From NCBI GenBank assembly GCA_034521575.1, contig JAXHMJ010000005.1, positions 1,798,001 through 1,862,000 of the forward strand: a DNA stretch of 64,000 nt, written 5' to 3'. Below are positions 20,399-28,731 of the stretch, piece by piece (the first letter of the stretch is position 1; each line of letters opens with the position of its first letter). Made by a program: the position numbers and the translations under genes. The notes beneath the pieces were generated by a model. That model worked only from the letters and a program-made list of their open reading frames with translations. It was not told where the DNA came from and did no database searches. The stretch comes from a candidate division KSB1 bacterium. Lineage in GTDB: Bacteria > Zhuqueibacterota > Zhuqueibacteria > Residuimicrobiales > Krinioviventaceae.

Positions 20399-21491
20399 AG
20401 GATTTAATTTCGGCGGCGCGGAAACCAAACTCCTTGAACTGGTTCAACATATGGACACATCAGAGTTTGAAACCACTGTCATGAGCTTGGGACTGGGCAA
20501 TGAAATCGAAGAAAAGTTCAACCAACTAAATTGCCGTGTACTTACGTTTCAGCGTCAACATCGTTTCGACTTACGTCTGCTGCGCCGGCTGCGCAATTTT
20601 ATCCGCGATGAACAAATCGACATTGTCATGACCACTTTGTTTTACGCTGATGTGATGGGCGCCATGGCGGGACATAAGGGCGGCGCCAAAGGCGTCTTTT
20701 CCTGGGAAACCATATCCTCTCCCAAATGGCTGACGCCGCACCGCTTCTGGGGATACCGCTATGCCATACGCCGGGCTGATGAGGTCATTTCCGTATCCCA
20801 GGCGACCGCAGAATGGCTGGTTGAAAAACGCAAAGTACCGCGCCATAAAATTCGCGTCATTCCCTATGGGGTGAACCTGGATATTTTCAAACCGGAACGC
20901 GGTTCTATCTCCCGAACCGATCTGGGACTTGCCGAAGACGCCTTTGTGATCGGACAGGTATCGAGACTGAACGAGCAAAAAGGACATGTCTATTTGATGC
21001 AGGCGGCCCCGGAACTCATTCACCGGAACCCGAATGTGCATATTCTGCTTGTGGGGGACGGCCCCACCCGGCCGCAAATCGAAACCATGATCCGCGAGCA
21101 TAGGCTTGAGCATCATGTGCATCTCCTCGGATTCCGCAACGACGTGGCCGAGCTTTTACCGCTGTTTGATGTATTTACCCTGCCGTCGCTTTACGAGGGT
21201 CTCCCCAATGTGGTGCTGGAAGCCATGGCCGCCGGACTGCCGGTGGTTGCCACACCGGTGGACGGCACAAAAGAAGCTGTTGTGGATCAGGAAACCGGAC
21301 TGCTCATTCCCACCCGCGATCCTCAGGCGTTGAACAAGGCGCTTCTGACACTGATCGAACAGCCGCAGCTGGCCAAATCCATGGGCAACGCCGGCCGAAA
21401 GCACGTAAAAGCCCATTTTTCTCTCGAAAATCAAGTCAAACAATTTGAAAACCTCTACAAACAATACGCACTATCCGGGACGAAAAAATGA
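20376..21491 (+). CDS. Family 4 glycosyltransferase
   Basis: This complete 371-residue GT4 enzyme begins FNFGGAETKLLELVQHM, the glycine-rich acceptor-domain loop of GT4 proteins. Its donor domain shows GQVSRLNEQKGHVYLMQA, ILLVGDGPTRPQIE and LPSLYEGLPNVVLEAMAAG, including the EGLPNVVLEA motif with the two Glu residues (EX7E) used in catalysis and nucleotide binding. An AAAGGAAATGC stretch ahead of the ATG supplies the ribosome site. It overlaps both neighbours (20376-20398 and ATGA at 21488-21491) and so belongs to a tight GT4 tricistron. Confidence 0.9.
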   Translation: MKVLQLVEGFNFGGAETKLLELVQHMDTSEFETTVMSLGLGNEIEEKFNQLNCRVLTFQRQHRFDLRLLRRLRNFIRDEQIDIVMTTLFYADVMGAMAGHKGGAKGVFSWETISSPKWLTPHRFWGYRYAIRRADEVISVSQATAEWLVEKRKVPRHKIRVIPYGVNLDIFKPERGSISRTDLGLAEDAFVIGQVSRLNEQKGHVYLMQAAPELIHRNPNVHILLVGDGPTRPQIETMIREHRLEHHVHLLGFRNDVAELLPLFDVFTLPSLYEGLPNVVLEAMAAGLPVVATPVDGTKEAVVDQETGLLIPTRDPQALNKALLTLIEQPQLAKSMGNAGRKHVKAHFSLENQVKQFENLYKQYALSGTKK

Positions 21492-22744
21492 AAATTCTGA
21501 TGCTACACAAGTTTTATTACATCGAGGGCGGCGCTGAACGTTACGTATTCAATCTAAGCGATTTGTTGACCAAACAGGGCCACAGCGTCATTCCATTCGC
21601 GATGCAGGATGACCGGAATTTTGAAACCCCGTACCGTTCCTACTTTGTCAGCAATTTTCAACCCGATCATCTCCACAACACCCGGAATCCGCTCAAACGC
21701 CTGAAACTCGCCAGACGAACCGTTTACAGCCGGGAAGCTCAGGTTAAACTGGCGCAGCTGATCAAAGACACAAAACCCGACATTGCACATGTACACTCTA
21801 TTTACCATCATCTGTCTCCCTCGGTTTTGCATACACTGAAACAAAATAATCTGCCGGTGATGCTGACCCTGCATGACTACAAACTGGTATGCCCCAATTA
21901 CATTTTTTTGAACGGAAAACGCCGGGTCTGTGAAGCCTGTAAAGGCAAATACTACTGGAATGCTGTGACCCAGAAATGTTTTCGCGATTCATACGGAGCC
22001 AGTGTACTCGTAGCGGCTGAGGCTTATGTCAATTCAATCCTGAAAAGCTATAAAAACAATGTCGATGTTCTCACCGCACCCAGTCATTTCCTGGGGAATA
22101 AAGTATGGCAATACGGATATCAGCACATCCCCGTAAAAATTCAGCCCTATACACTGGACGTCAACGCCTATCAACCCTGTTTTGAGGACTCGAATTACTT
22201 TGTCTTTATGGGACGCTTGACACACGAAAAAGGCCTGCATTTTCTCCTTGATGCCATGCATCACATTCAGGGCGCAGGACTTTACATCTGCGGTACTGGT
22301 CCCATTGAACATGAATTACGCGAGCGTATTGACAGGGAATCGCTTGACCATGTCAAAATGCTGGGATATAAAAGCGGTGACGAACTGCGTAAAATCGTTT
22401 CTCACGCCAAATTCACGGTTATTCCGTCTGAATGGCATGACAATTCTCCCCTAGTCATCTATGAATCCCAATCGCTGGGCAATCCGATGATCGGTTCGCG
22501 TATGGGCGGTATTCCGGAACTGATCAATGAAGATGTGGATGGATATACATTTGACCGGGGTGACATGCACCGGTTTGTCAAACTGGTCAACGAACTCGTT
22601 CAAGATCCGGAAAAGTGCAGGAAAATGGGTAAAAACGCCAGACAAAAAGCAGAAACCCAATATGCATTTGCCGGGCATTATCCCAAAATCATGAATTTAT
22701 ACGAGTATACACGCCGACAATCCGAAAAACACTCGGAATCGTAA
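21488..22744 (+). CDS. Family 4 glycosyltransferase with cysteine-rich insertion
   Basis: The product has 418 residues. The acceptor domain begins MLHKFYYIEGGAERYVFNL and includes LHDYKLVCPNYIF followed by VCEACKGKYYWNAVTQKC, a CPN...C..C...C cluster typical of one GT4 subgroup and possibly metal-binding. The donor domain has FVFMGRLTHEKGLHFLLDAM, YICGTGPIEHELRE and VIPSEWHDNSPLVIYESQS, with the EX7E-like acidic positions. It overlaps the previous GT4 gene through ATGA. It is the last plus-strand gene of the polysaccharide cluster; the following genes are on the opposite strand. Confidence 0.88.
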   Translation: MKILMLHKFYYIEGGAERYVFNLSDLLTKQGHSVIPFAMQDDRNFETPYRSYFVSNFQPDHLHNTRNPLKRLKLARRTVYSREAQVKLAQLIKDTKPDIAHVHSIYHHLSPSVLHTLKQNNLPVMLTLHDYKLVCPNYIFLNGKRRVCEACKGKYYWNAVTQKCFRDSYGASVLVAAEAYVNSILKSYKNNVDVLTAPSHFLGNKVWQYGYQHIPVKIQPYTLDVNAYQPCFEDSNYFVFMGRLTHEKGLHFLLDAMHHIQGAGLYICGTGPIEHELRERIDRESLDHVKMLGYKSGDELRKIVSHAKFTVIPSEWHDNSPLVIYESQSLGNPMIGSRMGGIPELINEDVDGYTFDRGDMHRFVKLVNELVQDPEKCRKMGKNARQKAETQYAFAGHYPKIMNLYEYTRRQSEKHSES

Positions 22745-22747
22745 TTG

Positions 22748-22904
22748 AATTTTCCACATCGACCGTCCGGTCCGCCTTGGCGTGAAACAGGCACATCGGA
22801 GCCCGGAGCAGATATACCACCCGGGCGCCGGGCTGCGTCTGAATATAGGGATGCATGGTTTCTGAAACCCCATATCCGATATAATCAGGTATACGGATCC
22901 GGTA
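22748..22904 (-). pseudogene. Remnant of an alpha/beta-hydrolase-like gene
   Basis: The minus strand directly after the lepA stop has an open stretch of ~52 codons with no start. It reads RIRIPDYIGYGVSETMHPYI, then ARVVYLLRAPMCLFHAKADR and TVDVENS. The first part resembles the PDYxGYGxS...HPY segment of secreted esterases and peptidase-like hydrolases. The second resembles the catalytic-Asp loop (P...LFHAxxDxxV...S), usually more than 100 residues further on. Having both within 50 residues suggests that the middle, including the nucleophile, was deleted. The family assignment rests on motif resemblance only. Confidence 0.35.
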
Positions 22905-24700
22905 TCAATCTACTTTGAGCACAGCCAGGAATGCTTCCTGCGGCACTTCAACTTTGCCCAGCTGTTTCATTCGCTTTTTACCCTCTTTCTGACGCTCCAA
23001 AAGCTTGCGTTTGCGCGTAATATCTCCGCCGTAACATTTGGCAGTCACATTTTTGCGCAGGGCACGAACTGTTTCACGCGCAATCACCTTGCTGCCGACC
23101 GCCGCCTGTATTGCAACCTGAAACATCTGCCGCGGTATCAATTCCTGGAGCTTTTGACAGACCCGCCGTCCCCAATCATATGCTTTATCTTTATGCACAA
23201 TCACAGAGAGGGCGTCTACAGACTCGCCGTTCAGCAAAACATCAAGTTTAACCATATCCGCCTTGCGGTATTCGAGAAACTCGTAATCGAATGATGCATA
23301 CCCCTTGGAAATTGATTTCAACCGGTCATAGAAATCAAACACCACCTCGGTCAGCGGGAATTCGTACTGAAGATTGGCTCGCTCTTTGTCAATATACTCC
23401 GTATTGATATAAACACCTCTTCGCTCCTGGGATAACGTCATAATGCTTCCGATAAACTCAGCAGGTGTCATAATGCTGGCGGAAATATACGGCTCTTCAA
23501 TATGATCCATTCCATTCAGATCCGGAAGATCCGCAGGACTGTCTATGACGATCTTTTCACCGCTGTCCGAGTAGGCAAAAAACTCGACATTGGGCACCGT
23601 AGTCACCAGATCCAGCTCGTACTCGCGTTCAAGACGCTCCTGAATAATTTCCATGTGCAGCAGTCCTAAAAATCCGCATCTGAATCCGAATCCCAAAGCG
23701 ATAGAAGACTCGGGTCAAACCGCAGGGCCGAGTCGTTCAGAGACAGTTTTTCCAGGGCATTGCGCAAATTCTCATAATCCTCGGAATCCGCCGGAAACAA
23801 ACCGCTGAACACCATTGGCTTGACCTCCCGGTAGCCGGGCAACTGCTGCCGGGCCGGGTTTTTCACACTCGTAATGGTGTCGCCGACTTTGGTGTCTTTG
23901 ACATCTTTGGCGCCTGCAATGATATACCCCACCTCACCGGCTTCCAGGGTTTCCCGTTTCAACTGCTGCAGACGGAACACACCAACCTCCTGAGCTTCAA
24001 ACTCCTTACCGGTTGACATGAAACGGATCATACTGTTGGTGCGTATTCTGCCTTCCATCACACGTACATAAGCAATAGCGCCGCGGTACGAATTAAAGAC
24101 TGAATCGAAAATCAAAGCGCGAGTGGGCGCCTCTACCTGACCACCGGGGGGTGGGACACGCTTGACAACCGCTTCAAGCACATCCTGCACACCGGTTCCG
24201 GCTTTGGCGCTCACCAGACAAATTTCATCTTCCGAGCAGCCTATGGTATCCATGATCTGATGTTTCACATGATCAATCTCCGCACTGGGCAGATCAATCT
24301 TGTTGATGACCGGAATAATTTCGAGATCGTGTTCAAGAGCCAGATATAAATTACTCATCGTCTGAGCTTCTATCCCCTGAGCGGCATCGACCACCAGCAA
24401 CGTGCCTTCACAAGCGGCCAGACTGCGTGAAACTTCATAAGTAAAATCTACGTGCCCCGGGGTATCAATCAGATTTAGCGTATACTCGTGACCGTCTTTG
24501 GCTTTATAGTTCATGGTGATAGCATGCATTTTTATCGTAATGCCGCGCTCACGCTCCAGATCCATACTGTCCAGGACCTGCTCTTTCATCTCTTTTTTAC
24601 TAATGGTATGAGTAAATTCCAAAAACCGGTCAGCCAGTGTTGACTTGCCGTGATCAATATGAGCTATAATAGAAAAATTGCGAAAATAGTCCTGCTTCAT
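22905..24700 (-). pseudogene. lepA: Elongation factor 4 (LepA) GTPase, split by one frameshift
   Basis: The first part (from ATG 24700) shows all translational GTPase motifs: [14 protein letters not shown] (G1), DTPGHVDF (G3) and NKIDLPSA (G4). It loses frame near 23713 after LRFDP. The next frame continues with [20 protein letters not shown], the diagnostic LepA block, and ends with [13 protein letters not shown], the usual LepA C-terminus. One missing C in the run at 23712-23714 would restore ~600 residues, the normal size. LepA binds ribosomes and promotes back-translocation or initiation fidelity. Because the lesion is one base in a homopolymer of a widely conserved gene, a sequence error is more likely than true loss. 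A promoter lies at 24741-24769. Confidence 0.93.
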
Positions 24701-24740
24701 GCAATAGTTACCTCAAAAGTTAAAGTGATCCATAACCTTT

Positions 24741-24769
24741 AATATACAAAACAATTACCAGGAAATCAA
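24741..24769 (-). promoter_or_regulatory. Sigma70-like promoter of lepA
   Basis: On the minus strand TTGATT (24764-24769) and TATATT (24741-24746) are separated by exactly 17 bases, placing a start near 24734, about 34 bases before the lepA ATG. Spacing and both hexamers agree well with the sigma70 consensus. The 220-base gap up to the next gene holds no other feature I can support. Confidence 0.6.
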
Positions 24770-24937
24770 CCGCTTCGCAGCGTTGGACCATCCATCCCAG
24801 TACCAATACGCCTGTCACCGTTCTCTCTGCTTCAGTCCAGGTCGCTTTATGAGACTCGCCCATAGTCCGACAAACTGTCACGAAAAAAGGAATGGTCCTC
24901 ACACGCATCGTGTTAACAGTTGGAAAAAGGAGGCTAT

Positions 24938-25843
24938 ATGAATATTTTCCTTACAGGCTGGAACCGGATTTGTCGGGACCCACGTTCTCAGACAATGCGT
25001 ACAGGCCGGACATCAGTCTCTCTGTACTGGTTCGCAGCGACAGACAAGGCCGAACAGGTGGCCTGCATGGGAGCATCACCGGTCTACGGTGACATCACAG
25101 ACATCGGGTCGTTCCAGGATGCCTTGTCGGATTGTCGGGCAGTCATTCATCTCATTGCGATCATCAGGGAACAGCCCCGCAAAAATATGACCTTCGAACG
25201 CATCAATAATCAGGGAACCCGGCAGCTCGTGCAGGCGGCCCGAAAGCAGGGCATTGAACGCTTTGTGCACTTGAGCGCATTAAACGCGGATCCGAATGCC
25301 TCTACTCCCTATTTTGAAAGCAAAGGAAAAGCAGAAGCGGCAGTCCGGGAGAGCGGAATAAACCCCTGCATTCTAAAACCCAGCTTTATAGTGGGGCCGG
25401 GCATGCCTGTTTACTCCATGCTGGCCCGCTTTATAAAAAAATCACCTTTTCACATATTCCCGGTTTTCGGAAACGGACGTTACCGTCACCAACCTGTCTC
25501 TGTTCATGATCTGGCCAAAGCTGTTGCTCTTGCTGTAAACACGGAAAACCAATGTTCAGGGACCTACGATCTGGGCGGACCCGAAGCTCTGTCTTTTAAT
25601 GAGCAACTACGACAGATCGCTGAGGTGATCGATAGTCCGGTACATCTCTGGCACCAGCCCGTGTGGATGAGTCGGGTTGCTGTCTCTCTTTTGTCTCTTC
25701 TTCCCCAATCACCCATCGATCAAAACCAATTGAGTATGCTCATCCGGGACAATACATGTGACATTTCCCGGTTCGTGCATGATTTTGGTATAGATCCCAT
25801 GCCGTTCAAACAGGCAGTCCGTTATCTGGACAACAGCGTATGA
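24938..25843 (+). CDS. NAD(P)-binding SDR/epimerase (complex I NDUFA9-like), with scrambled N-terminus
   Basis: From residue ~35 onward the protein matches atypical short-chain dehydrogenases of the NDUFA9/YbjT type: GDITDIGSFQDALSDCRAVI, RFVHLSALNADP, YFESKGKAEAAVRESG (YxxxK) and CILKPSFIVGPG. The N-terminal Rossmann motif is not in the main frame but is visible in shifted frames: GTGFVGTHVLRQCVQAGHQ around 24960-25016, and SVLVRSD around 25021-25042. Three single-base insertions (T 24959, near 25018, near 25043) would put everything in one frame; because they sum to three, the frame stays open. ATG 24938 follows a near-perfect AAGGAGG. As written the NAD-binding loop is destroyed. Probable role: quinone/isoprenoid-linked or sugar-nucleotide metabolism, not resolvable. 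Confidence 0.75.
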   Translation: MNIFLTGWNRICRDPRSQTMRTGRTSVSLYWFAATDKAEQVACMGASPVYGDITDIGSFQDALSDCRAVIHLIAIIREQPRKNMTFERINNQGTRQLVQAARKQGIERFVHLSALNADPNASTPYFESKGKAEAAVRESGINPCILKPSFIVGPGMPVYSMLARFIKKSPFHIFPVFGNGRYRHQPVSVHDLAKAVALAVNTENQCSGTYDLGGPEALSFNEQLRQIAEVIDSPVHLWHQPVWMSRVAVSLLSLLPQSPIDQNQLSMLIRDNTCDISRFVHDFGIDPMPFKQAVRYLDNSV

Positions 25844-25964
25844 GCGGCATCCGTAGCTCAAAACCGGTCGCTCCAAAAAAAAGACCTTGGCCTACCAGAC
25901 CAGAGGCTCGTCTGCTTTGTCGAATTGAGCCGATTTTTCCGCTTCAGACACCCTGTTGATTCAC

Positions 25965-26633
25965 CTAAACAAGCAGAACAGATATGATCCCGGTCAGAAA
26001 GATCCCGTCAAAAGTTCCGGCTCCTCCGATAGAGGCAACCGGTGCGCCCATATCCTTGATCTTGTTAAAATTCAGAATATCCGCACCAACCAGGGTACCC
26101 ATGGTCCCGGCTATATAGGCCACCCGGGCGGTATCCTGGGGCGCCAGAATCAGCGCTATGATAATGGTTACCAGGGGGGGAATAAAAATAGGAGTGGCAA
26201 TTCCCAATCCCTTGACCGGTCTGGACACAGCCTGAATAATCAATGCAACCAGAATTGTGGCCAGTACGGGGGTGATCAGAGAAGGACTCTGCAGCCATAG
26301 ATACAGAGACACCAGAGACGGGATCACAGCGCCGCCCACATTGATCGCGATTGTGGTACATCGGGGCGACATATCAGGGATTCTGTAGCGCATACCCCAA
26401 AATTTAATGTTGCGTTCAATTACGGGTTCATCACAGGCAAGTTCTTTGACCGGAATATTGACCATACTGCCGACAAGAGACCCCACCAGAATAAAAAAGA
26501 CTCCGAATGTGCTGAATCCCAGCTTTTCAAATGCAAACGTCAGTATATGAAGCTGGATCAGTACAAAAAGAAAGATCAACAAAATAACGGAAAACAGGAA
26601 AAACAATAAAACAAAGGGTGGATAAAATCGCAT
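25965..26633 (-). CDS. DUF1614 membrane protein
   Basis: This 222-residue protein with about seven hydrophobic segments matches the DUF1614 family. After two N-terminal helices come GSLVGSMVNIPVKEL, the DUF1614-like NVGGAVIPSLVSLYL, and the C-terminal GTLVGADILNFNKIKDMGAPVASIGGAGTFDGIFLTGI (positions about 25980-26090), the most conserved block of the family. The function is unknown; the polar Asp/Asn residues in helices suggest transport or sensing. An AGGAGG site precedes the ATG. The genes around it are unrelated, so context gives no clue. Confidence 0.85.
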   Translation of the reverse strand: MRFYPPFVLLFFLFSVILLIFLFVLIQLHILTFAFEKLGFSTFGVFFILVGSLVGSMVNIPVKELACDEPVIERNIKFWGMRYRIPDMSPRCTTIAINVGGAVIPSLVSLYLWLQSPSLITPVLATILVALIIQAVSRPVKGLGIATPIFIPPLVTIIIALILAPQDTARVAYIAGTMGTLVGADILNFNKIKDMGAPVASIGGAGTFDGIFLTGIISVLLV

Positions 26634-26769
26634 TTTTCCTCCTGATCTGACATATAAAAGTGTCTTTATTCATAAACATGCTATTGTATTAATATTAGGG
26701 TAATTTACAAAAAAACAACCAGAAAATAAACATTCTTTGTTCTTTATGCAATAACAACAAAAGACCGGC

Positions 26770-27049
26770 ATGTCATGCGATCTACAGATCGCGCAGCAGG
26801 CCCGATGATTAACAAGTTCGGACATAGCTGAAGAGCTGGGGAGTTACCGATTTGTATGCGAGAATCCCTCTGTCCCGATCCCACGACTCGAAAATCAAAG
26901 GCAGACCCAAACTTTTACAATCCATGTACGCGAAATCCGGGCAGCGCAGGATTCATATATCCGCTTCTGGGTGATATGATGACCTTGCCGGGACTGCCGG
27001 TAAAAACATCGATATTGACAGCGAAGAAAAAATCATTGAATTGTTATAA
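26770..27049 (+). pseudogene. fhs: Collapsed remnant of formate-tetrahydrofolate ligase
   Basis: The segment starts with ATG 26770 and DLQIAQQAR, then DIAEELG in another frame, like the FTHFS N-terminus. It jumps immediately to C-terminal sequence read in several frames: LPICM, SRSHDSKIKGRP, FTIHVREIR, AGFIYPLLGDMMTLPGLP and finally NIDIDSEEKIIELL with a stop at 27047-27049. These blocks are in the same order as in the FTHFS C-terminus. About 450 central residues, including the ATP-binding site, are absent, and at least three further frame changes occur in the remainder. FTHFS (formate + THF + ATP) is a key step of the Wood-Ljungdahl methyl branch. The ELG string occurs at both junction sides of the family, suggesting a short-homology deletion or an assembly collapse. 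Confidence 0.7.
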
Positions 27050-27156
27050 TGAATTGATATTGAACAAAATATTTCACATATTAAATATGATACGGCAACC
27101 GCCGATTGAAAAGCTGAACTCAATGATGAACCTGTACTAAATATAAAGGATAGTGA

Positions 27157-27813
27157 ATGTCAATTGCAAAACGCGTTAGGGCCGTTCGAAATGCCCTGCC
27201 TCAGCATGTACTTTTAGAAGCAGCCGCAAAAACCCGCAGAGCAGATGAAGTGTTGGAAGCCGTCAATGCGGGAATAACAATACTTGGCTATAACTATGTG
27301 CAGGAAGCTGAAAAAATACAGGAGAGTATCCATGTAAATGTAAAATGGCATCTAATCGGACATTTACAAAGCAATAAAGTCAAACAGGCCGTGCGCCTCT
27401 TTGATATGATAGAAACCATCGATTCAGAAAAAATTGCCAAACGCGTGGATAAGAAATGCCGCGATATTGAAAAAATCATGCCGGTGCTTGTTCAAGTCAA
27501 CAGCGGCAGAGAACCGCAAAAGAACGGCGTGATGCCGGATGATATCATTCCCTTGATCCGCAAAATCAGCAACTTGCCCAATCTTCGGGTAGAAGGGTTA
27601 ATGACCATGGGACCGTTACTTGATAATCCGAAAAAACTGGCCCCTTATTTCAGACTCACCAAACAACTATTCGACCAAATTGCTAAAGAAAACATTGTAA
27701 ACACCGAAATGCGGCGCTTATCGATGGGAATGAGCAATAGCTATCAGATCGCTGTTCAGGAAGGGGCCAATCTTGTACGGATTGGCACAGCTCTTTTCGG
27801 TCCGAGACAATGA
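27157..27813 (+). CDS. YggS/PROSC-type pyridoxal-phosphate homeostasis protein
   Basis: This 218-residue single-domain TIM-barrel protein matches the YggS family. It has AAAKTR with the PLP-binding Lys25, GYNYVQEA (canonical GENYVQE), WHLIGHLQSNKVKQAV, EGLMTMGPL, and MRRLSMGMSNSYQIAVQEGA followed by VRIGTALFGPR, which binds the PLP phosphate. The family buffers and delivers PLP and affects amino-acid metabolism; it has no racemase activity despite its fold. Asn replaces the usual Glu in GENYVQE. The gene follows the fhs remnant and precedes a lipoprotein gene, with no evident operon partner. Confidence 0.9.
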   Translation: MSIAKRVRAVRNALPQHVLLEAAAKTRRADEVLEAVNAGITILGYNYVQEAEKIQESIHVNVKWHLIGHLQSNKVKQAVRLFDMIETIDSEKIAKRVDKKCRDIEKIMPVLVQVNSGREPQKNGVMPDDIIPLIRKISNLPNLRVEGLMTMGPLLDNPKKLAPYFRLTKQLFDQIAKENIVNTEMRRLSMGMSNSYQIAVQEGANLVRIGTALFGPRQ

Positions 27814-27892
27814 AATAATCTTTTTTTATTTTTTGTTATAAAACTGGAAAAGCGATGGTTTTGCTTGAATGTACACTGAAAAGGAGAGTAAT

Positions 27893-28606
27893 ATGACACT
27901 GAAACGTCTGTTTGTTTTTTTGATGATCACAGGAGCAATTTTTTGGAGTTGCAGCGATGACAGCGGCAACGGCACCGGCCCCAGTTCCACAGAAGAGCCG
28001 CCGGAATTAAATGTCGAATTTCCCACATTACCGGAAAAAATGCAGCAGTCGAATGACCCGCATGCTCAGCAGGTCAAAACATATCTAATGATCGCAAACA
28101 ATATGAGCAATACATATCTTGCATACGTTATACCACCTGCAAACGCCGGCAATGGCGATATGAATTACACCTGGACGGATGGTGAAGTAACCGTTCATCT
28201 CGATATTTCCGAATCCGGTAATACAATAGAATGGAAAGTACGCTTTAGCGGGTCAGACGGTGAACATACCTATGACAACTGGCTGGCCATGGAAGCACAA
28301 CGCAACAAGGCAGGCACACAGAGCTCCTTTGTGATTTATGAAAAAGGTATTGAGGGACCAGCGGCAACTTTTGATTATAATAAAGACGACGCTGACACTC
28401 AATCTTATGATTTCAAAGCGTACGGCTCTACCGGAATCCGATTGTTAGCCGCAGTCAATGCGGACAGTTCAGGTTGGGCTGAACAGTATGAATATATGGA
28501 TAATCAATTTGTTCTGAACGAAAAGTATGAATGGGACGCTCAAGGCAACGGTGAATGGTGGAACTATAATACAGATGGTTCTGTTTCCGCTTCGGGAACC
28601 TGGTAA
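27893..28606 (+). CDS. Hypothetical lipoprotein
   Basis: From ATG 27893, preceded by AAGGAGAG, the product has 237 residues with a short signal peptide and lipobox (LMITGAIFWSC), followed by a low-complexity Asp/Ser/Gly/Pro linker. The remaining ~190 residues are beta-rich, acidic and Tyr/Trp-rich (MNYTWTDGEVTVHLDIS, TIEWKVRFSGSDGEHTYDNW), resembling cell-surface beta-sandwich lipoproteins of FCB bacteria. No enzymatic motif is visible and I do not recognise a named family. It is monocistronic, ending at a strong terminator (28615-28645). A longer frame from 27869 exists but lacks the lipoprotein geometry. Confidence 0.7.
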   Translation: MTLKRLFVFLMITGAIFWSCSDDSGNGTGPSSTEEPPELNVEFPTLPEKMQQSNDPHAQQVKTYLMIANNMSNTYLAYVIPPANAGNGDMNYTWTDGEVTVHLDISESGNTIEWKVRFSGSDGEHTYDNWLAMEAQRNKAGTQSSFVIYEKGIEGPAATFDYNKDDADTQSYDFKAYGSTGIRLLAAVNADSSGWAEQYEYMDNQFVLNEKYEWDAQGNGEWWNYNTDGSVSASGTW

Positions 28607-28614
28607 AAATCCTG

Positions 28615-28645
28615 GCGCGTGCAGCCGGAGGGTGCACGCGCTTTT
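28615..28645 (+). terminator. Rho-independent terminator after the lipoprotein gene
   Basis: The nine-base stem GCGCGTGCA / TGCACGCGC (28615-28623 and 28633-28641), with a nine-base loop, is followed at once by TTTT and a second T-run at 28652-28656. It begins nine bases after the stop codon, so it ends the lipoprotein transcript before the next promoter. Confidence 0.8.
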
Positions 28646-28677
28646 GGGGGCCTTTTTAAAACAACTCTTCATTCCGC

Positions 28678-28706
28678 TTGACAGACCCATAAAAATCTCC
28701 TATATT
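28678..28706 (+). promoter_or_regulatory. Consensus sigma70 promoter
   Basis: A perfect TTGACA (28678-28683) and TATATT (28701-28706) are spaced by 17 bases, with GGAGGAG at 28721-28727 and ATG at 28732 following. This is the best promoter match seen in the window and drives the metallopeptidase-like gene with a very short leader. Confidence 0.75.
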
Positions 28707-28731
28707 AAGAAAATTCTTTTGGAGGAGATCT

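Noticed and set aside
24720-24908. A 62-codon minus-strand frame ahead of lepA
   Set aside because: No family resemblance or ribosome site; it overlaps the lepA promoter. It could be another gene scar, but I cannot support that.
25844-25964. A ~19-codon minus-strand frame after the DUF1614 gene (AEKSAQFDKADEPLVW)
   Set aside because: Looks protein-like but has no start signal, and it is too short to separate from chance.
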